Origin: Pelomyxa schiedti
Taxonomy: Eukaryota; Evosea; Pelobiontida; Pelomyxidae
Direction of reading: 5' to 3'
Length of the DNA stretch: 37,440 bases
Assembly (NCBI GenBank): GCA_020536535.1
Contig: JAHLWZ010000925.1
Span: 1-37,440, forward strand
The notes below the pieces were generated by a model, which saw only the letters and a list, made by a program, of their open reading frames with translations, searched no databases and was not told the origin of the DNA. A program made the position numbers and the translations under genes. Position 1 is the stretch's first letter; each line of letters begins with the position of its first letter. This document shows positions 9,501 to 20,354 of this stretch, piece after piece.

Positions 9501-12352
9501 GGTTTATGTGCCGTATTTGTGAAGTGACCTATCCTCACGCATTTGGAATTAAGCACACACAATATTGTGAATTAGCTAGCGAAGTACAGTGCAATTACTG
9601 GCTCTTCTAAGAACTAACTAATGCTGCTTCTACTTAGTGTACCAGTGCCAATGCATCAATAGAGAACAAACTCTCTAGATTGGGGGAACTTATGCAAGAA
9701 TGCAGAACTAAAGAAAAGGTTTGTGCGAGCTACACCCAAAATAAACCTAACGTGACTAGATGGACGAACGCAGTTCAAAGGTGGAACTTTTAGCTGAAGA
9801 GTACCTTACATCTTTAATATATGTTACATTGATTTTCTCCAGAGTCTCTGGGCTTTCGTACAGTAGAAATTCGGCAAAACCTTGCGAGGATAGATTAAAA
9901 AGGATTGAAGAGATTCTTCACTCAGACACCGATGTGTTCACACAAACCATAGGGCATTGGATTTGCATCCTTGTGTGCACAACAAAATAATTTTTCTGGA
10001 AAATTCACCACTCCTCTTACCCAAAACAAAACCAAAGATTGAAGAAAAGATTGACACAATCAAAATACTATGTCAAAAGCAACAAATATCCAATAACTGG
10101 TGGAACAAGGGGCTTTTGCGACTCCTGTGGGGCCCAGTCGATGCACCTCCTCCATCCAATGCCCCTGTGAAGCACCAACGTAAACACTTGGTAACGCGAA
10201 GTGATTTCCTATGGAAAAAGAAGATTTCCAGTGGGGCTTTTGGGTGTGCTTCTCTTCTGTTCGCTGTACGTTAACTGTGGTTACAGAGAAGTGTGGCTGG
10301 CTAGTAAAAAAACGACAGGAGATCGATACGCAATTAAAATTCTTGACAAATCGGCTATGATCAGGAAAAATATGGTGGACCGTGTTATTGCTGAGAAGGA
10401 TATTATGTCAAAGCTACACAACGAATTTATTGTTAAATTATATTATGCCTTCCAATGTGAGGTGTGTTTGTTTGCATTCAAAACACACTGAATTTCACCT
10501 TGCGGCAGAAATCACTTTATCTGGTGATGGAGTATTGCATTGGAGGGGATGTTGCGTCTCTGCTTGCCAACATAGGCCCGTTCGAGGAATCGATGGCACG
10601 AGTTTACATTGCTGAAACAATTCTGGCTCTTGAATGTCTGCACAAACTTAACTTTGTTCACAGGTTTGCAGCGGTTCTAACTTCCGTAGTCATTCATTAT
10701 TGTAGGGATATTAAGCCTGAAAATCTTTTACTCAACAGAGAGGGTCACATTCGTCTTACAGACTTCGGCATCAGGTATATTTCTGGTACTTAGTTCTTGT
10801 CTTTAACCCATTTCCAGTCAGTTTGGTCTCATTCAATCCTCGGGTCACCTGAACATTCCAGACAAATCGGTCCCTGCCAAATCCAATTCTCAGCCTGGTC
10901 TTCAAACTTCAGGCACCGGCACATCCGCTGTTAACACCACTAGAACTTTGAATAGGACTATTAGTTGCCGGACACTACAGAAAACCAATCGGGGCACGCT
11001 CATAGGCACAAATCCACGAGTTCAAACTCGCATTCTTGGTACACCAGACTACCTTGCCCCTGAAATTTTGCTTGGATATTCCCATGGTGGGTACCATATT
11101 TATCTGGTACTTTCTCATCGTGTGCAGGAGCTCCTGTGGACTACTGGGCAGTTGGAATCATGTTGTATGAGGTGAGCAATGTCAAAGCTTTGACACTTAT
11201 TGACTCCTTTCTTTCAGCTACTCACTGGAACACCGCCATTTAATGCAGACTCTGCTACACAAATATTCCAGAATATTCTACGACACTGTAAGCCAATGTA
11301 CCTACTTCTTCTCTAATGCTCGTCATAGCAATCAACTGGGACACTTCAACACCAATCCCAGCTTTAGCACGTGAACTCATCACTCAACTTTTGCAGTCTG
11401 ATCCCAACAAACGACTTGGTACCAGAAGTGCTGATGAAGTGAAGAGGCACCCCTTTTTCTCCTCTATAAACTGGGATACCTTGATGGACACCGAAGGTCC
11501 ATTTGTTCCAAACCCGGACGATGACGACGATACCAGCTACTTCATGGGTTCAATACCACCTCCTCCTTTGTCTGACAACTAATTCTTACCACCCCATACA
11601 CAGACCACCGTGTTTCCAAAGACACAAACATCCAACAAGCTACCCCTGACGACTTGAAAACCAGTTTCCCTAATTTCAACTTCACATCCACTGCCAACTT
11701 GGCAGACCAGAACCGCCTCGACGTGGCCGAGTACGAGGAGGCTGTTTCGGGCTCAGAGGTTGGTGACGAGAGTCAATTCAACTCCGCGTCACTAAGTGCC
11801 CCTGGTGACCTGGAAGGACTAAGTGCCGAATACGTTCCCGATACAGACGGCACACCAAGCCCTGGCCTCATTGCCCCAACAATAAACCCACCAACTCCCA
11901 CGCCAACAATAACGGTAACAAACCCATTAACACCAACATCAACACCAGCACCAGCACCAACGCCAGCAGCAACAGCAACACCAACGCCAACACCAGCAGC
12001 AACACCAGCAGCAACACCAGCACCAGCACCAGCACCAGCACCAGCACCAGCACCAACACCAACACCAACACCAACACCAACACCAACACCAACACCAACA
12101 CCAACACCAACACCAACACCAACAGCAACAGCAACACCAGCAGCGGCAGCGGCAGCAGCAACTGCACCAGCAACCGCAACAGCTACAGCTACAACCCCAA
12201 ACACAAACCCATCGACAGCAGCCACAGGCACTTCTTCACCCACATCAAATACAAACAGCTCCCCTTTGTCTTCTGACAAACAACGACGAATGTCCGCTGC
12301 AATGCGTGGGGAGCTGGACTTGGACTCCTTATTGGGTGATGAGGACATGTAA
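6596..12352 (+). CDS. PX-PH-zinc finger-AGC protein kinase (Rim15/IREH1/MAST-like)
   Basis: This is the largest gene here. Exon 1 (6596-7648) is a Pro/Ser-rich low-complexity region of about 350 residues. Next is a PX domain: VFLIHVTKVTL, WRIVRRFSQVLELD and NLPPPPKKRP (7691-7960), then the C-terminal PX helix RIELIQAYLDTLVQIP (about 7975-8040). A PH domain follows: MSGYLLKEG, IWRNWKNRFFVLK, and KAWSDV near its end (8158-8526). A C..C..H..C finger (MCRICEVTY...HTQYC, about 9507-9570) resembles the zinc motif of plant IREH1. The kinase domain has SSGAFG joined to EVWLA, AIKIL, DIKPENLLLN, TDFGI and TPDYLAPEIL (10200-11480). After it come DDDDTSYF and FPNFNF, the AGC C-terminal tail style of MAST/Greatwall kinases. 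The tail is Pro/Thr/Ala repeats, ending at TAA 12350-12352. PX often binds PI3P, suggesting membrane recruitment. All catalytic motifs are present. Confidence 0.85.
11936..12160 (+). repeat. Hexanucleotide minisatellite (CACCAG/CACCAA) inside the kinase coding region
   Basis: ACACCA-type six-base units run in phase with the kinase reading frame and encode Pro-Ala and Pro-Thr dipeptides. CACCAG units dominate about 12015-12050 and near-perfect CACCAA units fill about 12051-12122. A unit of six keeps the frame when copy number changes, so the tail length is probably polymorphic. Confidence 0.9.
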
Positions 12353-12447
12353 TTTTGCCTTGATGCAAACTAGAAAATGAAAAAAAATGTACACCTACAA
12401 AAATCCCTTTATTGTTGCATTTATTTCCTTTTCATTTTTGTTGTGCT

Positions 12448-14741
12448 TCAGCTCTTTGTTTTGGTGTCATCTTTTTTGTGCTCTGCTTTCAGCTTAGTAG
12501 CCACCCATGGAACAAATTCCTCAGCTGTTAGGTGCGCCTTTGTCGCCTCAGATGTTACAGCAGTGATATCAAACACGCCTGTAAGGCAGCAGTTCCAACC
12601 ATAGATTGTTCCTCCAAGCTTGGTGGATAGTGACCGGGAGCAGAAGTAACATGACTGAAGGGCAGTCAATTGGCTGGAAAGGTCGGGGGTTGGCGGCCTG
12701 GCTAGATATGAGAAAAGGGATTCTGGGTGTACAGAAACCGTACTTGGTTGATAGTGTGGCTATCTCAGAGTCGATGGAAGCTATTTCCTTCTTAATTTTT
12801 TCTAGTTGTTCTTGCTTTGTTTCCAAATCTGGAAGGGATAAGTAATTGATTGTACAAACACCAATGCGCAACTGTGCTCCAGTGTGCTGATCTCTGCTTC
12901 TAGCTTGGTGCGACTGGGACTAGGGGCTGCTGATTGAAGTGAACAATAGTCGGATTAAAAGAGTAAGAATACGCTCAGACTTCTTGATACAGACAGTGCC
13001 GCCTCCTTCCTCTTCATTATCACCTTCAGCTGGTTCTTCAGCTGTCCCATTTATCAACGCCATCATTTCCTGAAGGGGTTACTCCTGGAATCATTTGAAT
13101 GTACACACATCAACACTTCGCACTGTTTGTGGTTCTGGTGGAGTATCTGGTTTTACAACCATTGTAGAGGAAGGGGATAGCTGAGGTTCCTCCTCATCTG
13201 GACCACTGGAAGTCTTAGAGGAGTCATTTTCGACAACAAATAGGGAGAAAGGTACATTTTGAGTGTTGGGTACTTGGGTTCCTGTTTGAATTGACTGAGA
13301 TCCAGTTCGTGCTACTGTGGATTCCATTCCCAAAGCTTTTTCTCGGCCCTCTCGTTGTATTGTATCGTCGTACTCTTGGACAAGTTCGAGTAGACATGCG
13401 TTGTCTAATGTTCCCTGCAAAAATGGCTCCTGGAAAATCCTACATAAGCGAGGGGATTGAGGTCTTTCTTTACTTGGAGTAAGGCCTGTGCACTAGGCCG
13501 CTCTTTGGGATTCTTAATCAAGCAATTTTTTATAAAGTCGTTGAAGGAATCACTCCATTTTTTTGGATCTTCCAGTGTAGGAGATGGTAGATTTGGAATT
13601 AAGAAAATTACCTGTTTACTTTTTTTAAAAACAAATCTGAAGTTTCATAAACATACACGCATTGGATGGATTGCGGAGTGTGGTGGGGAACCCTGTGCAA
13701 GTTCAATAGCAGTGATTCCTAAAGACCAAATATCAATCTGCACTGAAACACATAAGACAAGGAAAGGGGCTTTAGACAACAAAAGGGGTGATTGCCTTTT
13801 CAGTATAGCCACTTTCTTGTATAACCTGAATGAAATATGATTATTGAGTAGTGGAATAAAGTACTACCTCTGGAGCCATCCAAAACGGAGTCCTAGAAAG
13901 TTTTCGGTTATTCATTTGTCATTTAAATGTTGTGTGTACCCAATCACAGAGTTCATGCAGGATACGGTACTACTTAACTGTGCGGACACACCAAAATCCG
14001 CTGTATTCAAAGTTAAAAGAAATTGGTATGTTATTGTTCCTATACCGAGTTTTGCTTGACCTTTGGCAGTCAACAATATATTTCCCGCCTAAGGTTATTG
14101 CATAAACTAAACTGTACAATTCTCGTTGTTGAAACCTTAATATCACGATGTACTTTCCGCAAACTGTGCAGATAATCTAAACCCTTAGTTCGTCAGTTAC
14201 GCTATTTTTTGATGTGGAAAAAGCCTACAGAAAGAACATCTTTCATAACGCAAGCTATCTGTTTTTCGTTAAATGTTCTCTTCAAAACTTTGAGAATGTC
14301 AGAGCAAGACCCCGCTGTGCACAGCTCCATTATAATCTGAAATTTATGAGTGGCTTGCTTTGGTCGTTACTAGAAATACCCAGAGCTCATTGAGAGCATT
14401 GAGGTAACTACCATAGTACGCTATAGTGTTGGGGTGCTTGATTTGTTTCATAAAGTTGACTTCCTTCCGTATGTCAGACAGATCTCCCTCGATTTTGATG
14501 ATCTTGATCGCAAAAAATGCACCGGTTTTCTTATGCATGCCCTTCCACACAGCACCATATGATCTATTTATTGCCACAGGGCCAAAAAAAAACGAAAGCA
14601 TAAGGTCCGCAGCGCCGGGGAATTAATTTGTCACATCGACTCAAGTGGCGTGTCAACGTACCCTTCGCCTAGTTTTTCGACAAGAGAAAAGTCAGGTGTC
14701 GGGTCCTTAAACAAATCCGGAAGAGAACGACCCGTGGCCAT
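12448..14741 (-). CDS. MST/Hippo-type Ste20 (GCK) protein kinase with coiled-coil tail
   Basis: This is a Ser/Thr kinase of the germinal-centre subgroup, relatives of which sit at the top of Hippo-type cascades. ATG is at 14739-14741. Exons give LVEKLGEG joined to [34 protein letters not shown], then [15 protein letters not shown] joined to [40 protein letters not shown] and [18 protein letters not shown] follow. All catalytic residues are visible: the VAIK-type Lys, HRD, DFG and APE. The order and wording are closest to MST1/2. The linker is acidic/Ser/Thr-rich with EEEGGGTV. A charged helical stretch around 12745-12905 ([20 protein letters not shown]) sits where MST kinases carry the SARAH dimerisation helix. 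A further exon adds about 80 residues with several cysteines and ends in TGA at 12448-12450. It converges with the AGC kinase gene, 95 bases apart. Confidence 0.85.
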
Positions 14742-14872
14742 CGTTTTTTTTTTTTACTTTATGTTATTGTTTCACAGAAGGGGCAGATCGGGTCAAATCT
14801 GAAGCGAAGTAGCCTTTCTTTTCCCTGTCCATGTTTGTTACCAAGGTATCTACAACCAAAAATGAACCTTGG

Positions 14873-17338
14873 TCAGACTCTCTCTTCTTGGCCCTGAGGT
14901 GCTCCACTTACCTCGGCTGGGGGTTTAATTTTTTGTTTTTGGAAGGCCGCCGGTGCTTTGAATGTCACGTAGCACAGTCCACCGCCAACGCCAAACAAAG
15001 CGCCCATAATGCCACCAAAGGATGTTGTCTTGCTTGTAAGGCTCACTGCCACTTTGTTGAATTCGCCCATCATGCTGCCGCCACCAAGCTCATAAGTGGC
15101 ATAGAGACAAAATAGAAATATACACACCACAGTGTAGTTGGGGATGCCAATCTCAGCAGATGAGCCGTGCACAGGCAAAGTACAACAGAGCAAATGCAAT
15201 TGCCCACAAAGCAAAGCTGGAGAACGTCAAACCCGTGAATGGTGCTATGGCATTCAACATTAGAATCCATAGCACTACAAACGAGACGTTTGGCCAAACC
15301 TCTCCAATGAACTTTGCATGGCTCCACAGAAAAGCAACAGAGTAAAGAGTATGAGGGCAGAGAAAAGATTCACGATGAACGTGCAACTCCAAAGTGATGG
15401 GTTCTTAACTATGATGTGCTTGTATAATAGCTGTTGCCTGAGTCAGGACTTTCCTTTTCAGAGAGGGTGGATGGATACAATATAAGCTGACGTGAGGACA
15501 GTATTAAGAACAATCCAGATGAATGAATGGAAGTCAGAGGTTCCAGGGGAGTTCATATTGAAGAAGAAACAAGAGAGTGTCTGTTGGAATGTGACCTGTG
15601 CAAAAAAACGAGCAAGAAAAACAAACCATGAAGAGGAAACTCGAGAAAACGTTTCCGGTCAAAGGGAACCGAAAAATCCGCCAGTCACCAAGAGCGGTGA
15701 CGATTGACGACACTGACTTCCAGAGGAAAATTGTTGTCGCTGGAAGGTCTCGGAAACTATGTCATTGGTTTTAAGCTAACATTGAAGGAGAGAGAAGTGA
15801 ACCTCAGGAAGTTGGACACAATCATCCCGACAAAAATTAGACTGCAGGGGACACATTCCAGAAGAACCCATTTCTGTACTCTGAATTCCAGTGCCTTGGC
15901 CAGGAAAAATAGTCCCAGAAATACAGAAGTCATGAGAACCTGCCCACGATAAACTTGTTGGCAAAAAAGAGGATGTATATAACCTGGGAAAATCCAAGAA
16001 AGAGAATATAGGTATCGGGAACTGCACTCTGGAAAAAAGGGAGCAAAAATACCCGGTTCAAAGTGCTCATTATAAGTGAGAGTGCAGTGTATAAAATGCT
16101 CATGATCACAAGGTGCAAATTTGTGCTGTCCTGGCACAATGTATTGGATTGTAGACTGTTTCGCCGCCGAATAAATATTGCCAGGGCACATGACACTGCA
16201 AGAAATCCCAGAAACAGGAGGCAAGTAGATATCCTTGTGATTATTTCGGCCTCTTCTTGGTGGCACTTGAACAAGTTGTTCATGACTGATGTGAAGTCGA
16301 TCCACGACATGTCGTAATGATGGATGGCTGCCGGGTTGGGGTTTCCGGTGAACACGCCACAATAATCAAGTGGATTGAACATATCTGTTGGGAATGTGCA
16401 AACTGCATTGAAATGTGCAAGTGTATGCCGGGAGACAAAATTTGGACCGAAAGTGTCAAGAACCTTCTCGTGATAAGTGAATGAATTCCTATTGGTGGTG
16501 AAAGTGTTGGTGAAGTCATCAATCATTGCTCCAACAACAGGACTCCGAGTGGCCGAAAACATGAAGAAGTTGGAGACAACCTTAGTCTTTCTCACTGTGC
16601 CAAACGAAGGCGGCGTACACCACTCAGAGCCGTTTATTATCCTCGGGAGAAACGAATCCAGAGGTATGAGCAGTTCGTAATCCAAATCCGCATATATACC
16701 CCCATATGCATAAAGTATCAGAAGGCGAGCTGCATCGGCTCTCATAATCGTGGTGTCAATTGAGATATACAGGCCATGCAGTTCCGGAAACACACGGAAT
16801 ATCATCTCTTCCAAGCTACCTCCGTCCCACAGCAAGTACACCCAATCTGCTCAAGCAATCAGCGTGAATGGAAACTCAACGGGAAAAATAAAGAAATACC
16901 TGGGTTGAGATCTTTCCAAGTCTGTACATAAGGAAGCAATCTTGGCGGGATACTTATTGAACTGTCCTTCTGAATACTGAGTTGATGGATGATTCGCGGA
17001 ACCCCGAGACGGCCGCCGTCTCCTCGTGCTCCTCGGGATTCGCCCACTTGTTCCGGAACCCAGCACGACGCAATGGAGGACAAGTTCGCGGCAGGTGCGG
17101 ATGCATTATGGGCCGGCGTTGCCGCCCAAAGTCCCGACAGGGCGCGGCCTTGCGCCACCTGGTTGTCCAGCACCTGCACGCGTTCCTCACCAGCCAAAGA
17201 TGCCATCTTTGTGGGCAACAGAAAACCGTCGGACAAGGACGGCGTAGTGGGCCCCAGCTGAATCGCTCTGGTGGACAGGAGGACTAGAAGCAGCAAACAG
17301 ACGCGGCGCCCCGCCGCTTCCACCCAATCGCCGGACAT
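14873..17338 (-). CDS. DXD glycosyltransferase (GT32/OCH1-like) fused to a multi-pass membrane domain, copy A
   Basis: This is the downstream copy of a tandem pair. From an ATG at 17336-17338 there is a hydrophobic segment (CLLLLVLLSTRAI) after a short start; upstream in-frame ATGs allow a longer N-terminus. Then come PRIIHQLSIQ, LPYVQTWKDLNPG, LLWDGGSLEEMIFRVFPEL, IMRADAARLLILYAYGGIY and the catalytic ADLDYE (DXD). These are the blocks of the sugar-binding DXD family that includes OCH1 and SUR1/CSG1. After FTGNPNPAAIHHYDMSW and FKCHQEEAE the protein turns into about eight hydrophobic spans over 14.9-16.25 kb, the last near GGIMGALFGVGGGLCYV. Likely Golgi or ER, with a lumenal catalytic part; donor and acceptor are unknown. 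The end is uncertain: reading straight through gives a stop near 14873, while a splice at the GTAAGT just upstream gives one near 14840. Confidence 0.78.
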
Positions 17339-17786
17339 TGATTTTGGGGGTGATTCTTGGTTCTGTGGAACTTCGAAAAATTCCATTTCCAGGCACCCGG
17401 GGAGGGCAAACCTGTTTTCTGTCGTGGAACTCATCAAGTTCATTCGATCAATTCTCTGACCTCGAAAGATTGCGAGCGCTGGGGCCTTAATCTGCCAATC
17501 TAATCTCCTCTTGTACCCTTCTCTTTGTTGAGTGCAAGTGGTTGAACCCTTGCTGTTCCCAATGTTGCCGGACATCAATATTTGGCTGAATAAAAAAAAC
17601 ACCAGACCGCCGATCCTGAGCGACGATAACGAAAAGTACAGCGTTCCGGTCTGTTGATTATTTTATTCAGCCAATTCCCAACGGGATGTGTGACTCCGGC
17701 ATGACCATTTCAAGCCCCGAAGAATCAAGAAAACTTTACAAACAAAAACTCCAACAACCCAAGTAGGAGGAGCTATATTGACATAT
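17339..17786. other. Spacer between the two glycosyltransferase copies
   Basis: It lies between the copy B stop and the chosen copy A start. The part from 17339 to about 17600 is open in the copy A frame and contains several in-frame ATGs, so it may be an N-terminal extension of copy A or its 5' UTR. The remainder (about 17603-17786) should hold the copy A promoter and the 3' end of copy B. I see no other gene. Confidence 0.4.
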
Positions 17787-20219
17787 TCACACCACGTTGT
17801 CTTTTGACTTCCCCACCGCGATGGCCTGTTGTGACTTGTTTGTCTGGAATAGAACGTAGAATAGTCCCCCAACAATTCCAAACAAAGCCCCCATCAGTCC
17901 CCCAAAAGACACCACAGCTTTGGAGAGGCTCACGGCTACTTTATTGACCTCACCCATCATACTACAAATGCTCAGTCAAGAAGGAAAGGGGTGAAGACAT
18001 ACCACACAGTAGTTGGTGACGTCAGGTGCAACAGATAGACAGTGCACAGGCAAAGTAAAACAGCAATGATGCAGTTCCCAATAAAGCACAAGTGCAGGAG
18101 ATTAAAACCGTCAATGGTACTGTGCATAAACTATCAACTCCGATTAACAGCGAGAGTGCCAAACCTTTTCACTGAGCTGAGAAAAGTGCCGAAACCAGTC
18201 AGCATAACCAAGAGCACTACGGCCGAGAAAAGATTCACAATGAATGTGCAAGTCCAAATTGAGGAACTCTTCTCAATAACATGCTTGTACGAGAGCTGTT
18301 GCAGTGAGACATGACTCAAGAAAAGATGCAATTACTGTATAAACAGACGTGAGGACAGTATTGAGCACAATCCATATAAACGGATCCCAGTCAGGAGTTT
18401 CAGTGGAGTTCATGTTGAAGAAAAAACAAGACAGAGTCTGCCAGCCAAGGGTTAGCTCAAAACACATACTTGGAAAACAAACCATGAAGAGGAAACTGGA
18501 AAAAATACCCCTAGTCAAAGGAAACCGGAATATCAACCAGTCACCAAGAGCAGTGATGATTGATGACAATGACTTCCAGAGGAAAATCGTTGTAGCTGGA
18601 AGGAATCGGAAACTATTCATCAACTAAGAAAGTTAAAGAGGGCGAGTAAACAAACCTCAGGAAGTTGGACACAATCATCCCGACGAAAATCAGACTGCAA
18701 GGGACACATTCCAGAAGAGCCCACTTTTCAATTTTAAAATCCAGAGCCTTGGTCAGGAAAAATAGTCCCAGAAATGCTGAAGTCGTCAGAACCTGCCCCA
18801 CAATCAATTTTGTATCCAAAGAAAGAGGGATGGCGAACCTGCGAAAATGCAAGAAACAATATATACGTCTCGGGGACTGCATTCTGGAAATAGGGAAGTA
18901 AAAACAGTCGGTTCAAAGTGCACATAAGCAGCGAGATTGCAGTGTATGCAATGCTCAAGGCGACTACATTAAAAGCTGAGAAACCCTGAGCAGGGGCGGT
19001 GAGTGTTTTGGATCGCTGCTGGCTACGGCGCCGAAAAATGAAAGCCAGAACAAGTGATCCCACAACAAACAGAAGGAACAGGAGGTACGTGCAAACTTGG
19101 GTGATGGTTTCGGCCTCGTCTTGGTGGCACTTGAACAAGTTGTTCATCAGGGAGGTGAAGTCGATCCACGACATGGCATAATGGTGGATGGCTGCTGGGT
19201 TGGGGTTTCCAGTGAACACGCCACAATAATCAAGTGGATTGAACATGTCTGTTGGGAATGTGCAAATTGCGTCCTGGTGAGCTGATGCATGCCGGGAGAC
19301 AAATTTGGGGCCGAAAGTGTCAAGAACCTTCTCGTGATAAGTGAATGAATTCCTGTTGGTTGTGAAAGTGTTGGTGAAGTCATCAATCATTGCTCCAACA
19401 ACAGGACTCCGAGTGGCCGAAAACATGAAGAAGTTGGAAATAACGGTGGTTTGTACTGCACCAAATGAAGCTGGCACATTTGATTCAGTGTGGTTACTCT
19501 TTCTTGGGAGGAATGAGTCCAGGGGCACAAGCAATTCGTAATCCAAATCCGCATATATCCCGCCGTATGCGTAAAGCAGAAGGAGGCGAACGGCATCGGC
19601 TCTCATGATAGTTGTTTCAATGGACAGGTACAAGTTATGCAGTTCAGGATACACTCGGAAGACCATTTCCTCCAAACTGTCTCCGTCCCACAGCAAGTAC
19701 AACCAATCTTGTTTGGATGAATATAAGTGAAAATCACGCAAGTGCGTGGTGGAAGATACCTGGATTGAGGTCTTTCCAAGTCTGAACGTAAGGAAGCAAT
19801 CTCGGCGGGATACTACTTGCAGAGGACTTCTGGATGTTGAGTTGGTGAATAATTCGTGGAATTGTGAGCTCTCCCGCCGCTCTTTTCGCGTCGCCGCGAA
19901 GCCAACACGACGCAGAAGAAGACGAGTTTGCGCCATTGGTCTCGCGCAGTGAGCCCTCCCAGAGATGCGAAATGGCCCTTCCCCCAGCAACCTCCCCGTC
20001 CAGCTGCCGCAAGCGCGTTTCTCCAATGACAGAGGCCATCTTTTCCGGCAGCAAAAACCCATCGGCCAGCGATGGCGAGGAGGGTGCCATTTTCACGGCG
20101 CCCGCTTGCCCTTGCCACCGCGCGACACACAGCAACACCCACCACGTCGCAGATACGTATACAACAAAGCTTGGCATGCACCGGCGCGTTAGTACGGCTG
20201 CGTGGATCTGCCTTGTCAC
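17787..20219 (-). CDS. DXD glycosyltransferase (GT32/OCH1-like) fused to a multi-pass membrane domain, copy B
   Basis: This is a paralogue of the gene downstream with the same architecture. ATG is at 20217-20219, then a hydrophobic segment (SFVVYVSATWWVLLCVA) acts as signal or anchor. Shared blocks: PRIIHQLNIQ, LPYVQTWKDLNPG, LLWDGDSLEEMVFRVYPEL, IMRADAVRLLLLYAYGGIY, catalytic ADLDYE, RSPVVGAMIDDFTNTFTTNR and PLDYCGVFTGNPNPAAIHHY. The middle catalytic half is nearly identical to copy A, while the first 150 residues and the membrane half differ more. The C-terminal half has about eight hydrophobic spans, ending with GGLMGALFGIVGGLFYVLF and a short polar tail; TGA is at 17787-17789. It is clearly a local duplication. 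It faces the LRR-PP2C gene across a short divergent region. Confidence 0.8.
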
Positions 20220-20354
20220 GGTTAAGTTTGTGTTTTTTTACGCTCTGTAATGGCCATTTCGTTTTCCCCTTCTTTTCTCTCACGGCAGGTGGCATGCCTG
20301 TTTGGCAGTTGTCATTTTAGACAGGGGAAAAATGGAATTCCTGGGGCGCCGATG
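20220..20354. promoter_or_regulatory. Short divergent promoter region, glycosyltransferase B (-) and LRR-PP2C (+)
   Basis: About 135 bases separate the two proposed ATGs. The region has T-rich and C/T-rich runs (20228-20280) and no clear TATA element. Its size depends on the uncertain 5' exon of the LRR-PP2C gene. Confidence 0.35.

Noticed and set aside
11773-12348. Minus-strand Gly/Val/Ala-repeat open frame
   Set aside because: It is the antisense of the in-frame hexamer repeat of the kinase tail; repeats of six keep other frames open.
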